The notes beneath the pieces are model-generated. The model was not told where the DNA came from, searched no databases, and worked only from the letters and a program-made list of their open reading frames with translations. Made by a program: the position numbers and the translations under genes. DNA of 64,000 bases, from positions 62,001 to 126,000 of IMG/VR virus record IMGVR_UViG_3300009509_000001; one strand, written 5' to 3'. Of this stretch, positions 1 to 8,375 are shown in pieces. This DNA is from a virus. Each line of letters begins with the position of its first letter. Position 1 is the stretch's first letter.

Positions 1-1075
1 TGCTCCCATCGATATAACTCGCATGACGTGACTCGTTGAATATTGCATCGACGTGTTTATTCATGGGAGCAGTCGGTATATCATCGAAATTACCGCGACG
101 CGATATGCGCCACAGCAGATTCCGCGCTATGCCCCCACCGTCACGCACGATGCGCTCGGCGAAATAATCGGCGGGTCCGTCCACCTTCTGAAATTCAAGG
201 CTGTCTCGATAATCCTCCCCGGCTTCTCCCCGGCTAAGCTTCAGGACCTTGCCGGCCGATTCCAGAAGAGTCTCGGGCGTGAGCCTCGGGTGTGGGCGTC
301 CAAGCGTAATCTCGGTGGATACCGGGTCCAGCTCTGTACGCTGGAGCTTCTCGATGAGCTCGTCGTATTGGGCGGACTTGTCCTGCGCCGTTTTCGGTAT
401 TCCACCCGTAAACCGCTGCGTCGGCTGCTGGATGTCGCTGGCACGTCGGTTGACGTCCAGGAGCTCGGCGCCCCACTGTTGTTTGATCTGATCGTCGGTC
501 ATCCCCTGCCGTTTCAGGATCGTGTAAAGTTTGTAACCCCTTGTTCCCTGCTTGAGCCGGAATATGCCGGTCTTCGGGTCGAGCTCGATCTTGAACTGGC
601 CGCCGGTACCCTGCTTCGGGTTTACGTGGGCCTCGAAAAAGCCGTTCTCCTTCTTGCGCGTGTATACGCCCGGCGTCAGTCTGAACATGTAGTTGATCGA
701 CTGTTCGCTGCCGTTGCGGATGAAGGTTCCCCGTTCCGTCATCCACGGCACGTTCATGAGCACGCGCGGATTGCTCGTGGTGGTTTCCCCGGTCTCCTTG
801 TTCGTTAGCTTCCAGCGACCGCGCAGCTTGGCGGTCACGCTGCCGTTCTGAAGCACGGCCTGCTTCTCGTCCCGGAGCCTGGGTTTGTATTCGTCGTAAT
901 CGACACCGTCGACATCGAGCACGAAGCGTTCGTTCTCCAGCGGGAAACGCTGTCTGAACGCGCTTTTCGTGTTGTCGAGGATCCGTTGGCGCACCTGGGC
1001 GTAGTCCGTCGGGCTGTATGGCTTCGACTTTGCACCGACAACCGGATCCAGTAGACGGGTCTGGAAGTCCTGCAT
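1..1075 (-). CDS. rpoB: RNA polymerase beta subunit, N-terminal part (runs off the left edge)
   Basis: The 358 visible residues align by eye with bacterial RpoB. Residues 112-125 (MTERGTFIRNGSEQ) match the conserved segment MTDNGTFVINGTER. LTPGVY at 133-138 matches RSPGVF. Residues 160-200 match the strand-rich stretch [28 protein letters not shown]. Residues 300-358 match the region from the lobe into the fork (beta EFFGSSQLSQFMDQ; here HVDAIFNESRHASYIDGS). The lobe insertions are much shorter than in E. coli. The catalytic half lies outside the window. The ATG sits one base after the stop of the preceding virion-type gene, so the two are co-transcribed. IPKTA occurs at residues 226-230. The family assignment is firm. 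Whether the enzyme is packaged in the virion or used late in infection is open. Confidence 0.88.
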   Translation of the reverse strand, partial: MQDFQTRLLDPVVGAKSKPYSPTDYAQVRQRILDNTKSAFRQRFPLENERFVLDVDGVDYDEYKPRLRDEKQAVLQNGSVTAKLRGRWKLTNKETGETTTSNPRVLMNVPWMTERGTFIRNGSEQSINYMFRLTPGVYTRKKENGFFEAHVNPKQGTGGQFKIELDPKTGIFRLKQGTRGYKLYTILKRQGMTDDQIKQQWGAELLDVNRRASDIQQPTQRFTGGIPKTAQDKSAQYDELIEKLQRTELDPVSTEITLGRPHPRLTPETLLESAGKVLKLSRGEAGEDYRDSLEFQKVDGPADYFAERIVRDGGGIARNLLWRISRRGNFDDIPTAPMNKHVDAIFNESRHASYIDGS

Positions 1076-1076
1076 A

Positions 1077-2057
1077 CTACACCACCGCTACGTTGCGAGC
1101 CAACGTGTCCGTCGGGTCGATGATCTGGTCCTCGAGAGCTCCGGCACTCGCACCCTGGTCGATGAGATTGACGCTGCGTGGCCGGACCTTCTTTTTCTTG
1201 TTTATATGCGCGTCGAGCTTGGCCTTTATGCGCGGGTCGATAGCGCCGATGAGTACCGGCGGACGCTCCTGCAAGGCCATGCGCTCGGCCGCCTTTTCAG
1301 CCGCCTTTATGCGCTGCCGGTTGGGATCGCGCTCGTCGGCCCACTGCTTGGTAAGCACGGCGCCGCCGGCGAAAGCCGTCACGCCCAGCAACGCCAATGC
1401 GGCCTGGAGCGATCCCATGGTAGATGACTGTCCCGGGTCCTTGATGCCGAGGATGAGGCGCTGGGCAAACGTCGGGCGCTGGCGATCTTCGGCTTCCTTC
1501 TCGATCAGGTCCCGGGTGATCCCGGCGGCCTGCTCGGCCCGTTCCTTACCGTAGTCGCGGAGCGACGGGTCCGGGCTGATGACCGGCATTCCGGCCTGTA
1601 CGGACGCTTCGAGCCTGCGGTTGCCCTTCTGGGCCTCCTGCTTGCGCTCGAGCGCGCTGAGAAGATACTTGATCCCGAAGGCGCCGCCGCCGTAGAGCCC
1701 TGCCATGAGCATGGCTTTCGTCAGCATCTTCTGATCGAAGGTCGCATCTTTTCCGGCGGCCCGCATGAAGCCTGGCACCGGAGTGTCTTCGACGCCGAAC
1801 GGAAGAGCGGCCGCCTTCACGTAATCGCCAATTCCGGCCGTTTTGCGAACTGTACTCATAAGCTCGAGATTGACCTTGCCGAGCTTGTTCATATTCTCTT
1901 CAATGCGTTTCTGCCGCTCACGCTTCGCACGTATATCGGCGAGCTTGTTGGCCAGGGTAAAGCCACCGTAGCTGCTGATTGCCATGGCCGCGATCGGAAG
2001 GACGAACTGCATCGACTCAAGGTCTGCCTGCTTTTTGATCATATCTTCATTCGGCAC
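1077..2057 (-). CDS. Putative virion-associated membrane protein with VRKTA motif
   Basis: A 326-residue protein of no family I recognise. Hydrophobic, small-residue-rich segments lie near residues 18-36, 112-132 and 218-238. Charged, probably helical stretches lie between them, and the C-terminus is lysine-rich. VRKTA at residues 70-74 fits the motif shared by the virion-type proteins of this window. The start overlaps the end of the next upstream gene by 11 bases. The stop is one base before the RNA polymerase beta start. A role as an internal head or tail-tube protein is inferred only from neighbours and composition. Confidence 0.7.
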   Translation of the reverse strand: MPNEDMIKKQADLESMQFVLPIAAMAISSYGGFTLANKLADIRAKRERQKRIEENMNKLGKVNLELMSTVRKTAGIGDYVKAAALPFGVEDTPVPGFMRAAGKDATFDQKMLTKAMLMAGLYGGGAFGIKYLLSALERKQEAQKGNRRLEASVQAGMPVISPDPSLRDYGKERAEQAAGITRDLIEKEAEDRQRPTFAQRLILGIKDPGQSSTMGSLQAALALLGVTAFAGGAVLTKQWADERDPNRQRIKAAEKAAERMALQERPPVLIGAIDPRIKAKLDAHINKKKKVRPRSVNLIDQGASAGALEDQIIDPTDTLARNVAVV

Positions 2058-2373
2058 GGGTCGTGTCCTCCGGTTGAATATATTTGAAACTTATGGTTCT
2101 TAAAAGTATCTTCCAGGTCTCGAGCCTGGGGACCCACTGCTTTTCTTCGAACGAGATGTGGGTCCAGCCCTTGGCTACCTCGTCGATTATCCGGTTATAA
2201 GCCTTTATGTCTTCGGCATCGCTCATGACGAACACCTGCAGTTTCGTCGTGTGCACCCGACGCGGCCGCATACGTGGCGGATCGTCGTTCTTCAGATTAA
2301 GTGCCGGCCCTTCGTAGGGCAGCCCTTCGTACATCCCGCGAATGTACGTCATTCCTGGTTCTGGTGTACTCAT
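2047..2373 (-). CDS. Small hypothetical protein in virion cluster
   Basis: 108 residues, soluble, with mixed strand and helix character. It has a basic proline/arginine patch (RMRPRRVHTTKLQVFV) followed by a tryptophan-containing amphipathic C-terminal half. There is no hydrophobic segment and no KTA motif. Its ATGA overlaps the stop of the upstream gene, which supports the start. Function is unknown; position suggests a minor virion or assembly protein. Confidence 0.65.
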   Translation of the reverse strand: MSTPEPGMTYIRGMYEGLPYEGPALNLKNDDPPRMRPRRVHTTKLQVFVMSDAEDIKAYNRIIDEVAKGWTHISFEEKQWVPRLETWKILLRTISFKYIQPEDTTRAE

Positions 2374-2696
2374 ACAAACATATCGCGCCGGCGCGATTCA
2401 TCCTGCTGTTGTCTCTTTCGTTCGATCAGCTTGCGTTTCAACGCCTGCATCTGACGCTGGCGCAGTGCGAGCTGTTCCCGCACGGTCGCGTCGACGACGC
2501 GTTCCTGCAAAGCTTCCTTGTCGCTGTCGGTCGGAGAACTCATCTTCGACGCCAGATAGCCGAACGCCGCACCGCCGACGAGCGGGACGCCGACCAGGTA
2601 AGGTCCGATACTGCCGAGGCCCTCGCCGATGCCTTCGATGGCGTCGCCCCAGCCGAACTTGGCTTTCTTATGCATGAAAGTGGTGAACTTGTCCAT
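2370..2696 (-). CDS. Small membrane/coiled-coil protein
   Basis: 108 residues. Residues 18-50 form a glycine-rich hydrophobic segment (GIGEGLGSIGPYLVGVPLVG). Residues 57-105 are a highly charged, probable coiled coil rich in Q, R and E. The N-terminus (MDKFTTFMHKKAKFG) loosely resembles the lysine/alanine N-terminal tags of neighbouring proteins but lacks KTA. A single-span membrane protein with a cytoplasmic or lumenal coil is the simplest reading. No known family was recognised. Confidence 0.65.
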   Translation of the reverse strand: MDKFTTFMHKKAKFGWGDAIEGIGEGLGSIGPYLVGVPLVGGAAFGYLASKMSSPTDSDKEALQERVVDATVREQLALRQRQMQALKRKLIERKRQQQDESRRRDMFV

Positions 2697-2705
2697 GTGC
2701 TTCTC

Positions 2706-3560
2706 CTATGAAATTAAACCGGTCGTACGCAATGCTCCGGCCAGTCCGCCGGTTACGCTGGCAATGCGCGTAACGTCCTTCGGCAATGCGAAAATGTTTC
2801 CAAGCGCGTAGGCCGTCACGGCGGCACCTGCAAATCCGAGGCCCGCCCGGATCGCGCCGTTGGTCAGGTCAGCCATGCTGGTGTTCCCGCTGCGTCTGTC
2901 CGAGCTCGTATTGTCGAATATGGTGCCGATAGCGGCCTTCTGACCACTGGTCAGGAATCTGTCGTTGGCCACGATCTCTTTGGCGTGATCCAGCGGTATG
3001 ACATCCATGGACATCACCGCCTGATTGCTCGCATCGCCCATACCACCTAACATAGCCGTTTTTTGAATAGGTTTCAACGCTGCAGTCTTCTGCCGATCCC
3101 GATCCATGTAGTTCCAACGGGTCATACTCTTCCACGGATGCTTAGTGTCCAGATTGCTGGCCACGCTCAGCCCGCCGGCTCCAAGAGCTGCGATGAGCGC
3201 CAACCGCCTGCGGAACTTCGAGATCTCCTCGTCGGTGACCGGCTGTGCGCCCATCCCGGGGACCATCTGTGCTCCACGGCCCATGAGCCGCGCTATGATC
3301 GGCGCAGCCAGATAAGCACCGCCACCAGCAACCGTAGCTGCGGCCAAGGCGCTTCCCGCCGGGTTTACCGTGTACTTTTTCCACTTCTTGTACGGAACCG
3401 TCCAGTCGGCATTGCTGAGAATGTTGCCGCCACTGGAGGCGCCGGCGCTTGCGTCGTATTCCTTACTGGGGCCGGCGTCGCGACTCTTCAGGTCGGTCGT
3501 CGGTCCTTTGGGCTTCTGTGCCAGCGGGACTTTCTTATCTTTTTTAACGGTTACTGCCAT
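2706..3560 (-). CDS. Putative virion membrane protein with double KTA motif
   Basis: 284 residues from the ATG at 3560; the longer reading would overlap the upstream gene. The N-terminus is lysine-rich and low-complexity. Hydrophobic small-residue segments lie at about 69-92, 119-136 and 237-262. RQKTA at 156-160 and IQKTA at 165-169 lie in the soluble linker between membrane segments. This follows the pattern of the virion-type cluster: glycine/alanine-rich spans joined by charged linkers with KTA. Function is unknown; a lumenal or ejected membrane protein is inferred. Confidence 0.68.
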   Translation of the reverse strand: MAVTVKKDKKVPLAQKPKGPTTDLKSRDAGPSKEYDASAGASSGGNILSNADWTVPYKKWKKYTVNPAGSALAAATVAGGGAYLAAPIIARLMGRGAQMVPGMGAQPVTDEEISKFRRRLALIAALGAGGLSVASNLDTKHPWKSMTRWNYMDRDRQKTAALKPIQKTAMLGGMGDASNQAVMSMDVIPLDHAKEIVANDRFLTSGQKAAIGTIFDNTSSDRRSGNTSMADLTNGAIRAGLGFAGAAVTAYALGNIFALPKDVTRIASVTGGLAGALRTTGLIS

Positions 3561-3562
3561 GG

Positions 3563-4363
3563 TCACACCCGCATATTGTTCATGAAGTTGGTGAATGCAC
3601 TGCCGCGCTGTGGCTGCGGCCGTCTGAAATTCCTGTTCGCCGCCCACCAGTTGGGGTTCTGCGGGTTCTGCTGTGCCTGGGCCTGCTGCTGCGGTTTGTC
3701 TCCGCCGAACAGACCTCCGGCCAGGAGCAGACCGCCGGCGCCGATCGCCAGCTTGCCCCAGTTGCCCTTCATCCAGTCGCCGATCTTTTTGTTGCGCTCG
3801 GTCTTATACTTGTCGTAGGCTCCCTTGGTGCCTGACATGAAGCCCTGGTTGAACTGCTTGGACACTTCCAGATCCGGATCAATGGCTTTACTGGGCTGCG
3901 CCGGCTGCGCCCCATCGTTCATGCCGAACATGCCCTTGACCATCTGTTTGCCTCTTTCGGCGGCGTCCACCACAGTGTTCACCGCAGGGGCTGCCGTAGT
4001 CGCCATCCGGTATTTCGGATCGCTCTCGGACATGATGCGCCGGTCTTCCGGGCTGAACTGTATCCGACGTTGCTCGGGCGTTAGCGTGCGCAGATAGTTT
4101 CCGTAGGATTCGATCTCCTGAGCGCGTCCACCGCCGGTAAGCCCTTCCCACACGCCCTTGCCCTGGACGTATCCGGTTACAAGTTTGCGTCCGGCCGCTG
4201 CACCTATCTGGTTCGCTTCTGCCGGGGTCTTGCCGGCCTTCAGCGCCGCCGCTCTGGCTCGCACGGTAGCGCTCGCCGCCTGCTGCCGCAGGGCGTTCAT
4301 GCGCTTGATCTGCTCGGGCGACATGCCCTGGGCCGTTTTCAGCAATGCTTCTTTAAGATGCAC
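3563..4363 (-). CDS. Putative internal virion protein with N-terminal KTA tag
   Basis: 266 residues. The N-terminus MHLKEALLKTA is the short form of the tag shared with four other products here. It is followed by a long helical region, a short glycine-rich hydrophobic span at about 207-223 (LAIGAGGLLLAGGLFGG) and a Q/N-rich tail. The gene ends two bases before the next start. By analogy with T4 internal proteins the tag could direct packaging and be removed, but that is inference. No enzymatic motif is visible. Confidence 0.7.
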   Translation of the reverse strand: MHLKEALLKTAQGMSPEQIKRMNALRQQAASATVRARAAALKAGKTPAEANQIGAAAGRKLVTGYVQGKGVWEGLTGGGRAQEIESYGNYLRTLTPEQRRIQFSPEDRRIMSESDPKYRMATTAAPAVNTVVDAAERGKQMVKGMFGMNDGAQPAQPSKAIDPDLEVSKQFNQGFMSGTKGAYDKYKTERNKKIGDWMKGNWGKLAIGAGGLLLAGGLFGGDKPQQQAQAQQNPQNPNWWAANRNFRRPQPQRGSAFTNFMNNMRV

Positions 4364-4375
4364 GGGACGCTCTAG

Positions 4376-5830
4376 TTAAAGGGTTGGTTTTTTCTTGACC
4401 AGCGGCGGTTGCCCGGCGACCACCTGTTTGGGTTCTTCCGGCTTCTTGGTCTTCGACAAAATCTGTTCAGCGCCGCTTAGGAGTTGCGGGTTCGTCTCAC
4501 CGCTGGCCGCCCGCTTGGCGTCCTGCCGCGCCTTGAACCGCTGCCCGGGCGTCAGCTCGGTATCCGTCGAAGCCACCGCAGGTGTCGCGGGTGTCACCGG
4601 CTTCTCGGCAGTCGGGGCATTCCTGCGCGCCTGAACGAGCTGCTGGTGCTGCTGCATGGTAAGTGGTGACAGTCCGGCGCCTTGGCGCTGCTTGTTGGCT
4701 TCCGCCAACGTGCTTTCAGTCGGATAAACCACTCTTCCACCGACGTTCATGCTGCCGGCAATGGCTTCTTGATTTATCTTTGACGCTTTGTCCCATGTCG
4801 ATGCGTCAGCAGGCCCGAAAATCTTCGCCCCGCCGGCATTCACATGCTCCTGGAACTGTGCGTCGGTCATATTGCTGTCGGCGAGCTCCTTCGGCATCAT
4901 GTAAATGTTGCCCTGAAATTCGACCGGCCGATCGTTGGCGCTCGGCTGATATGCGTCGGTGGTAGCGGCTGCGGCCTGCTCGGGCTTCTGCACGGTCTCG
5001 GGCTGCTTCGTCATGGCGGCCTCCACCTCGGGGTTCAGCATGGACGTGCGCTTAGCTTCTTCAGCCACTGCTTCGCCCTTTTTAAGCTCCTCGGCTTGCT
5101 GCCTGGCTGCGCGCTCGGCCCGTGCACGCTCTACGTCGGCGCGGGAAATGGGTGGGGTGGACGCGATGGTTTCCGCTGCCACGGGCGGTTTCGCGGTCTG
5201 CCCCGTAGTCTGAACGGCATCGGTACCCTTCGTGACGTCGTCGGCCTGCGGCTCGTTCTGGACGCGTTCCTGCGTAGTTCCCGGGTTTTTGATGGTGGTG
5301 TTGATATGGTCCTGCATGACGGCCCGGTCTTCTTCGCTGGCACCGGGGACAGCCGTATCAATGGCACTGTCCATCGCGGTCTCCATGTCCTTCGGCAACC
5401 AGCCGAACTCACGAGCGGCGTACATGCCGAGCCCCGCGATAAGTCCACCGATAGCAGCACCCTTGGCTCCGCCGAAGGCTCCACCGACCAGTGCGCCGAT
5501 AATGGCGCCGCCGACGCCGGCACCGACAGTGTATCGATTGATCTTGGCACCACCAAGAGCCTCGCGCATACCGCCTTCCAGCGCGGTCTTCGCCCACTCG
5601 GCCTTTATGGCCGCCTGCTCCTCGGGAGTCTTGTCCTTCAGCTTTTCGCCGATCTCCCGGTCGTGCTTGGCCTTCCAGTATTCGCCGGTCTTCAGCGGGT
5701 TCAGGGCGTCCTCCGGATTCTGCAGGGGCTTCTCCAGCCACTGGTTGAACTGCTGCCCGATGTCCCCTGGTTCGGCCGTCTTACGAAGCCCTTCACGGGC
5801 CGCTCTCAAATCTGCTTTGGTGACGCTCAT
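4376..5830 (-). CDS. Glycine-zipper virion-type protein with LRKTA near N-terminus
   Basis: 484 residues. LRKTA lies at 15-19. A strong glycine-zipper membrane segment (GAGVGGAIIGALVGGAFGG and following residues) lies at about 102-138. Then comes a long polar region rich in A, Q, E and T, and a proline/lysine tail. Glycine zippers are typical of proteins that insert into or pore membranes. The context is the virion cluster, between the KTA-tagged 266-residue protein and the Q-rich 158-residue protein. No known family was recognised; an ejection or membrane-channel role is inferred. Confidence 0.7.
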   Translation of the reverse strand: MSVTKADLRAAREGLRKTAEPGDIGQQFNQWLEKPLQNPEDALNPLKTGEYWKAKHDREIGEKLKDKTPEEQAAIKAEWAKTALEGGMREALGGAKINRYTVGAGVGGAIIGALVGGAFGGAKGAAIGGLIAGLGMYAAREFGWLPKDMETAMDSAIDTAVPGASEEDRAVMQDHINTTIKNPGTTQERVQNEPQADDVTKGTDAVQTTGQTAKPPVAAETIASTPPISRADVERARAERAARQQAEELKKGEAVAEEAKRTSMLNPEVEAAMTKQPETVQKPEQAAAATTDAYQPSANDRPVEFQGNIYMMPKELADSNMTDAQFQEHVNAGGAKIFGPADASTWDKASKINQEAIAGSMNVGGRVVYPTESTLAEANKQRQGAGLSPLTMQQHQQLVQARRNAPTAEKPVTPATPAVASTDTELTPGQRFKARQDAKRAASGETNPQLLSGAEQILSKTKKPEEPKQVVAGQPPLVKKKPTL

Positions 5831-5839
5831 GATCGACTC

Positions 5840-6316
5840 CTAGTTTGAACCCGGAGCGCTTAGCATCCAGTTGGTGTCCATAGCCTGCTGCTTGGCTTCG
5901 GCCACGCGTTGATCGTTCATATCGCGAACCTCGTTCTGAAGCTGGTTCGCCTTGATGAATTCCTTCTGGGCCTTGGCCACGTTCTGGGCCGCCTTGCCCT
6001 TCTGCTGGAGCCGTGCGGCCGCTTCGTTGGTCTGCTCGGTCTGCTGCTCGAACGCCTGCTTTTCCTTTTCCTGCTGCGCCATCTGCGCCTGCTGAGCCTG
6101 CATCTGGTTCGAGCGCTGGGACATGTTCATGGGAGTGGCCGACGGCATCGGTGCGGCCTGGGCCGGCATGGTACTCGCTGCAGCGCCCATCGACGGGTTC
6201 TGCGGCATGGTTGCCGGGGCGGAAGGCGCCTGTGCGGCGGATTGTGGTTGCTGCACGGCAGCTAGTTTACGCAACGCCGCTACACCTACGGCGGCTTCCA
6301 ATTTAGGGTCGAGCAT
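5840..6316 (-). CDS. Q/A/M-rich coiled-coil protein, possible scaffold or assembly factor
   Basis: 158 residues from the ATG at 6316, which has an AGGAGG seven bases upstream; a TTG two codons earlier is less well placed. The N-terminus carries VAALRKLAAV, a KTA-like variant. Residues 25-70 are a low-complexity A/P/Q/M stretch. Residues 75-140 are a strongly helical Q/E/K-rich coil. Composition and position next to the portal gene fit a scaffold-like protein, but there is no sequence proof. Confidence 0.62.
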   Translation of the reverse strand: MLDPKLEAAVGVAALRKLAAVQQPQSAAQAPSAPATMPQNPSMGAAASTMPAQAAPMPSATPMNMSQRSNQMQAQQAQMAQQEKEKQAFEQQTEQTNEAAARLQQKGKAAQNVAKAQKEFIKANQLQNEVRDMNDQRVAEAKQQAMDTNWMLSAPGSN

Positions 6317-6348
6317 GGTCAAGCCTCCTGAATTTTTTCATAAATATT

Positions 6349-6357
6349 ACTATATCA
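6349..6357 (-). promoter_or_regulatory. Candidate extended -10 promoter
   Basis: On the minus strand TGA-TATAGT forms an extended -10 element (TGn plus a 5/6 hexamer). It sits in the 48-base gap between the portal stop and the Q-rich gene. The expected start is near 6342, about 25 bases before that ATG. No good -35 is visible, as is usual for extended -10 promoters. Confidence 0.35.
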
Positions 6358-6364
6358 CCGGGAG

Positions 6365-8224
6365 CTACATCATGCCACCCTGGGCCTTTGCCTGGGTGAG
6401 TGCTTGCGACTGCACTCCCTGCTCCATTTTCTGCAATTCCTCTTTGACGAGTGCGCTCATGGTCGGGTCCGTCTTGTTCAGGTTCGCGAGCTGACTCTGA
6501 CGGTCAGGTGCAGAGAATACCTGCTGCGCGAATGCGGCCGCATCGGCCTGCATCTGATCCAGTGTCGGTGGTCCGCCACCGCCAACCGGCATTCCGGGTG
6601 CGGGCGCTCCGCCGGCCGCAGGCATTACGCCGCCGGCCGCTGGTGGTGCCGCTTCGCCCTGCGGAAGCCCCATGTTGGCCTGCGCCGCGTTCGGCGGGAT
6701 CTGCCCGGGTGGCGCCATCTGGACGTATTCGTCCAGCATCTGGGCCTTGGACTCCTTGGCGTTCTCTTCGCGTGCGTCGTCGGCCATTTGGCGACGTTCC
6801 TCCTTGAGGCGCTCGCGCTCGATCTCCGGATCGATGTGGAAAGCTTTGAGGGCCGTGGTCTGCGAGACGACGCCGGCGCTGGCCAGATTCAATTTGACCT
6901 GCTTGGTGACGTCGTCTTCCGCGATCGACACATAGACCAGGCGGCCGTGAATCTCTTTCCAGCCGATCTGTTCGCTGCAGGCTTCGAGATACCAGTTTAT
7001 CCAGGTCGAGATCGGATCGGTGAAATGGCTCCAGCTGCGTTCGAAGGCTCTGAGGCCGATCGGTGGTCCGTTGACGGAAGCGAAGCTGCTGCGGTAGAAT
7101 TCGGTGGCCACGCCCATCGTGGTCAAAAGCTGGTCGTATCGGCGCTCGATCTGCTCGGCCGGGGTGATGCTCTGGCCTTCACCGCCGGCGATGTTGTAAT
7201 CGACGGGGGCCGGCAGCGTGTGCCAGCCGGTCGGATCGCTCTTGTGACGGCTGATCATGGCCTTCACGTTGCCCATGAAGTTCTGCATGCCGAAAGTCTG
7301 CAGCGGGTCGACGCCACCCTTGGTGGTGGCTGGCGTCAGATAACGGAGCGGGACGATCCAGTCGCTGGCGATGGCTTCGTCGAAACGCTCGAGCATCTGA
7401 AGCTGCACGACCTGACTGAAACAGCTCATGAACAGGGGTATTCCCCACCCGTCGTTAAGCCTGAATCCGCCTGCGGCCGGTTCGATCGAAAGGTGCTTGA
7501 AGGTCTCCGGGTCGAACCGAAGTCGTGTGCGGTCCTTGACAGCCTCGATGAACTCCCATGGAATGGAGCATAGCGACAAGTGGTCGCCCTTCTGGATCTT
7601 GCCGGCGCTTCGGCCGTCGATCCGCAGATAGAACTCGCGGCGGCCGCTCAGGCGGCAGAAATCGATCTCGACGTCGCGTGGGTCCCAGCGGATGACGACG
7701 AGCCCGCTCTTGTGGCTCTTGTCCTGTGAATCCTTGCGCTTATGTGCGCCGTGAAAGCCGCACGCTGGACAGGTGGACAGAAATTCATAGCCGGCCGACC
7801 ATTTGTAGTCGATGTCGGGCTTGAGTTTTTCGAGCACGCGGGTCATTCCGCACTCCGGACACTGGATGGACCGGTTGATGGGAAGCGTCAGACTGGTAAA
7901 GCTGTTGCCGAACCCGATAAGGTCGTCACCGACCAGACCGGCGTTCTCCAGGATGTTGAAGTCGCGATGGAGCTGGAGCGTGTAGTCCTTCCGCTCCGCG
8001 ACGCTCAGGTCCTCCCCATAGATCTCGAGTTCGTTCAGGAAATATCGAATGGACCGTTTGATGGCCATCGTATAGACGCCGTGACGATTCCACAGCCATT
8101 CCGCCCACTGAAGGACCTCGTCCATCGTGCGCGGGTATATGAGATTGGCGTAGGTTCTAAACGGATTCGCTACGCCCGTTGAGTCCAGGTCCCTTTTGTC
8201 GTATGGATTCAGCTCTATTGGCAT
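6365..8224 (-). CDS. Portal protein with zinc-ribbon insertion
   Basis: 619 residues. The central and C-terminal parts have the portal signature region, where a segment like IERRYDQLLTTMGVATEFYRSS precedes the helical stem and a C-terminal disordered P/G/A-rich tail. The portal is the dodecameric channel at one capsid vertex. It binds terminase during packaging and the neck afterwards. An unusual insertion carries CPEC at 122-125 and CPAC at 152-155, a likely zinc ribbon in the clip/wing side. The start overlaps a small zinc-finger gene. The assignment rests on pattern and neighbours. The length fits large-phage portals. Confidence 0.72.
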   Translation of the reverse strand: MPIELNPYDKRDLDSTGVANPFRTYANLIYPRTMDEVLQWAEWLWNRHGVYTMAIKRSIRYFLNELEIYGEDLSVAERKDYTLQLHRDFNILENAGLVGDDLIGFGNSFTSLTLPINRSIQCPECGMTRVLEKLKPDIDYKWSAGYEFLSTCPACGFHGAHKRKDSQDKSHKSGLVVIRWDPRDVEIDFCRLSGRREFYLRIDGRSAGKIQKGDHLSLCSIPWEFIEAVKDRTRLRFDPETFKHLSIEPAAGGFRLNDGWGIPLFMSCFSQVVQLQMLERFDEAIASDWIVPLRYLTPATTKGGVDPLQTFGMQNFMGNVKAMISRHKSDPTGWHTLPAPVDYNIAGGEGQSITPAEQIERRYDQLLTTMGVATEFYRSSFASVNGPPIGLRAFERSWSHFTDPISTWINWYLEACSEQIGWKEIHGRLVYVSIAEDDVTKQVKLNLASAGVVSQTTALKAFHIDPEIERERLKEERRQMADDAREENAKESKAQMLDEYVQMAPPGQIPPNAAQANMGLPQGEAAPPAAGGVMPAAGGAPAPGMPVGGGGPPTLDQMQADAAAFAQQVFSAPDRQSQLANLNKTDPTMSALVKEELQKMEQGVQSQALTQAKAQGGMM

Positions 8225-8375
8225 GGATGTCTCCTGTAGCCGCTATGGATGTCAGATTGTCGTCACCGGAATCACGGCACGCCCCGCAGACCGGCACCGA
8301 TTCAAAGCCGGAGACGGCCGGGTTCTTGCGACATCTGCAGCAAACGATCCGCTCACTGCTGTTTTTCTTAATCAT
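8157..8375 (-). CDS. Small zinc-finger protein overlapping portal start
   Basis: 72 residues. Residues 12-34 contain a CxxC...CxxC pair (CCRCRKNP and CGACR), likely binding one zinc. The remainder overlaps the first 68 bases of the portal gene in another frame. The start is an ATGA overlap with the upstream stop and has GGAGA seven bases upstream, which argues that it is translated. Function is unknown. Confidence 0.55.
   Translation of the reverse strand: MIKKNSSERIVCCRCRKNPAVSGFESVPVCGACRDSGDDNLTSIAATGDIHANRAESIRQKGPGLNGRSESV

Noticed and set aside
4844-5848. Plus-strand open frame of 334 codons
   Set aside because: Antisense of the glycine-zipper gene; repeated G/L codons mirror the A/Q-rich minus-strand coding.
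6404-7573. Long plus-strand open frame (389 codons) opposite the portal gene
   Set aside because: Antisense shadow caused by high GC: composition is biased, it has no ribosome site and the minus-strand frame has a coherent protein.
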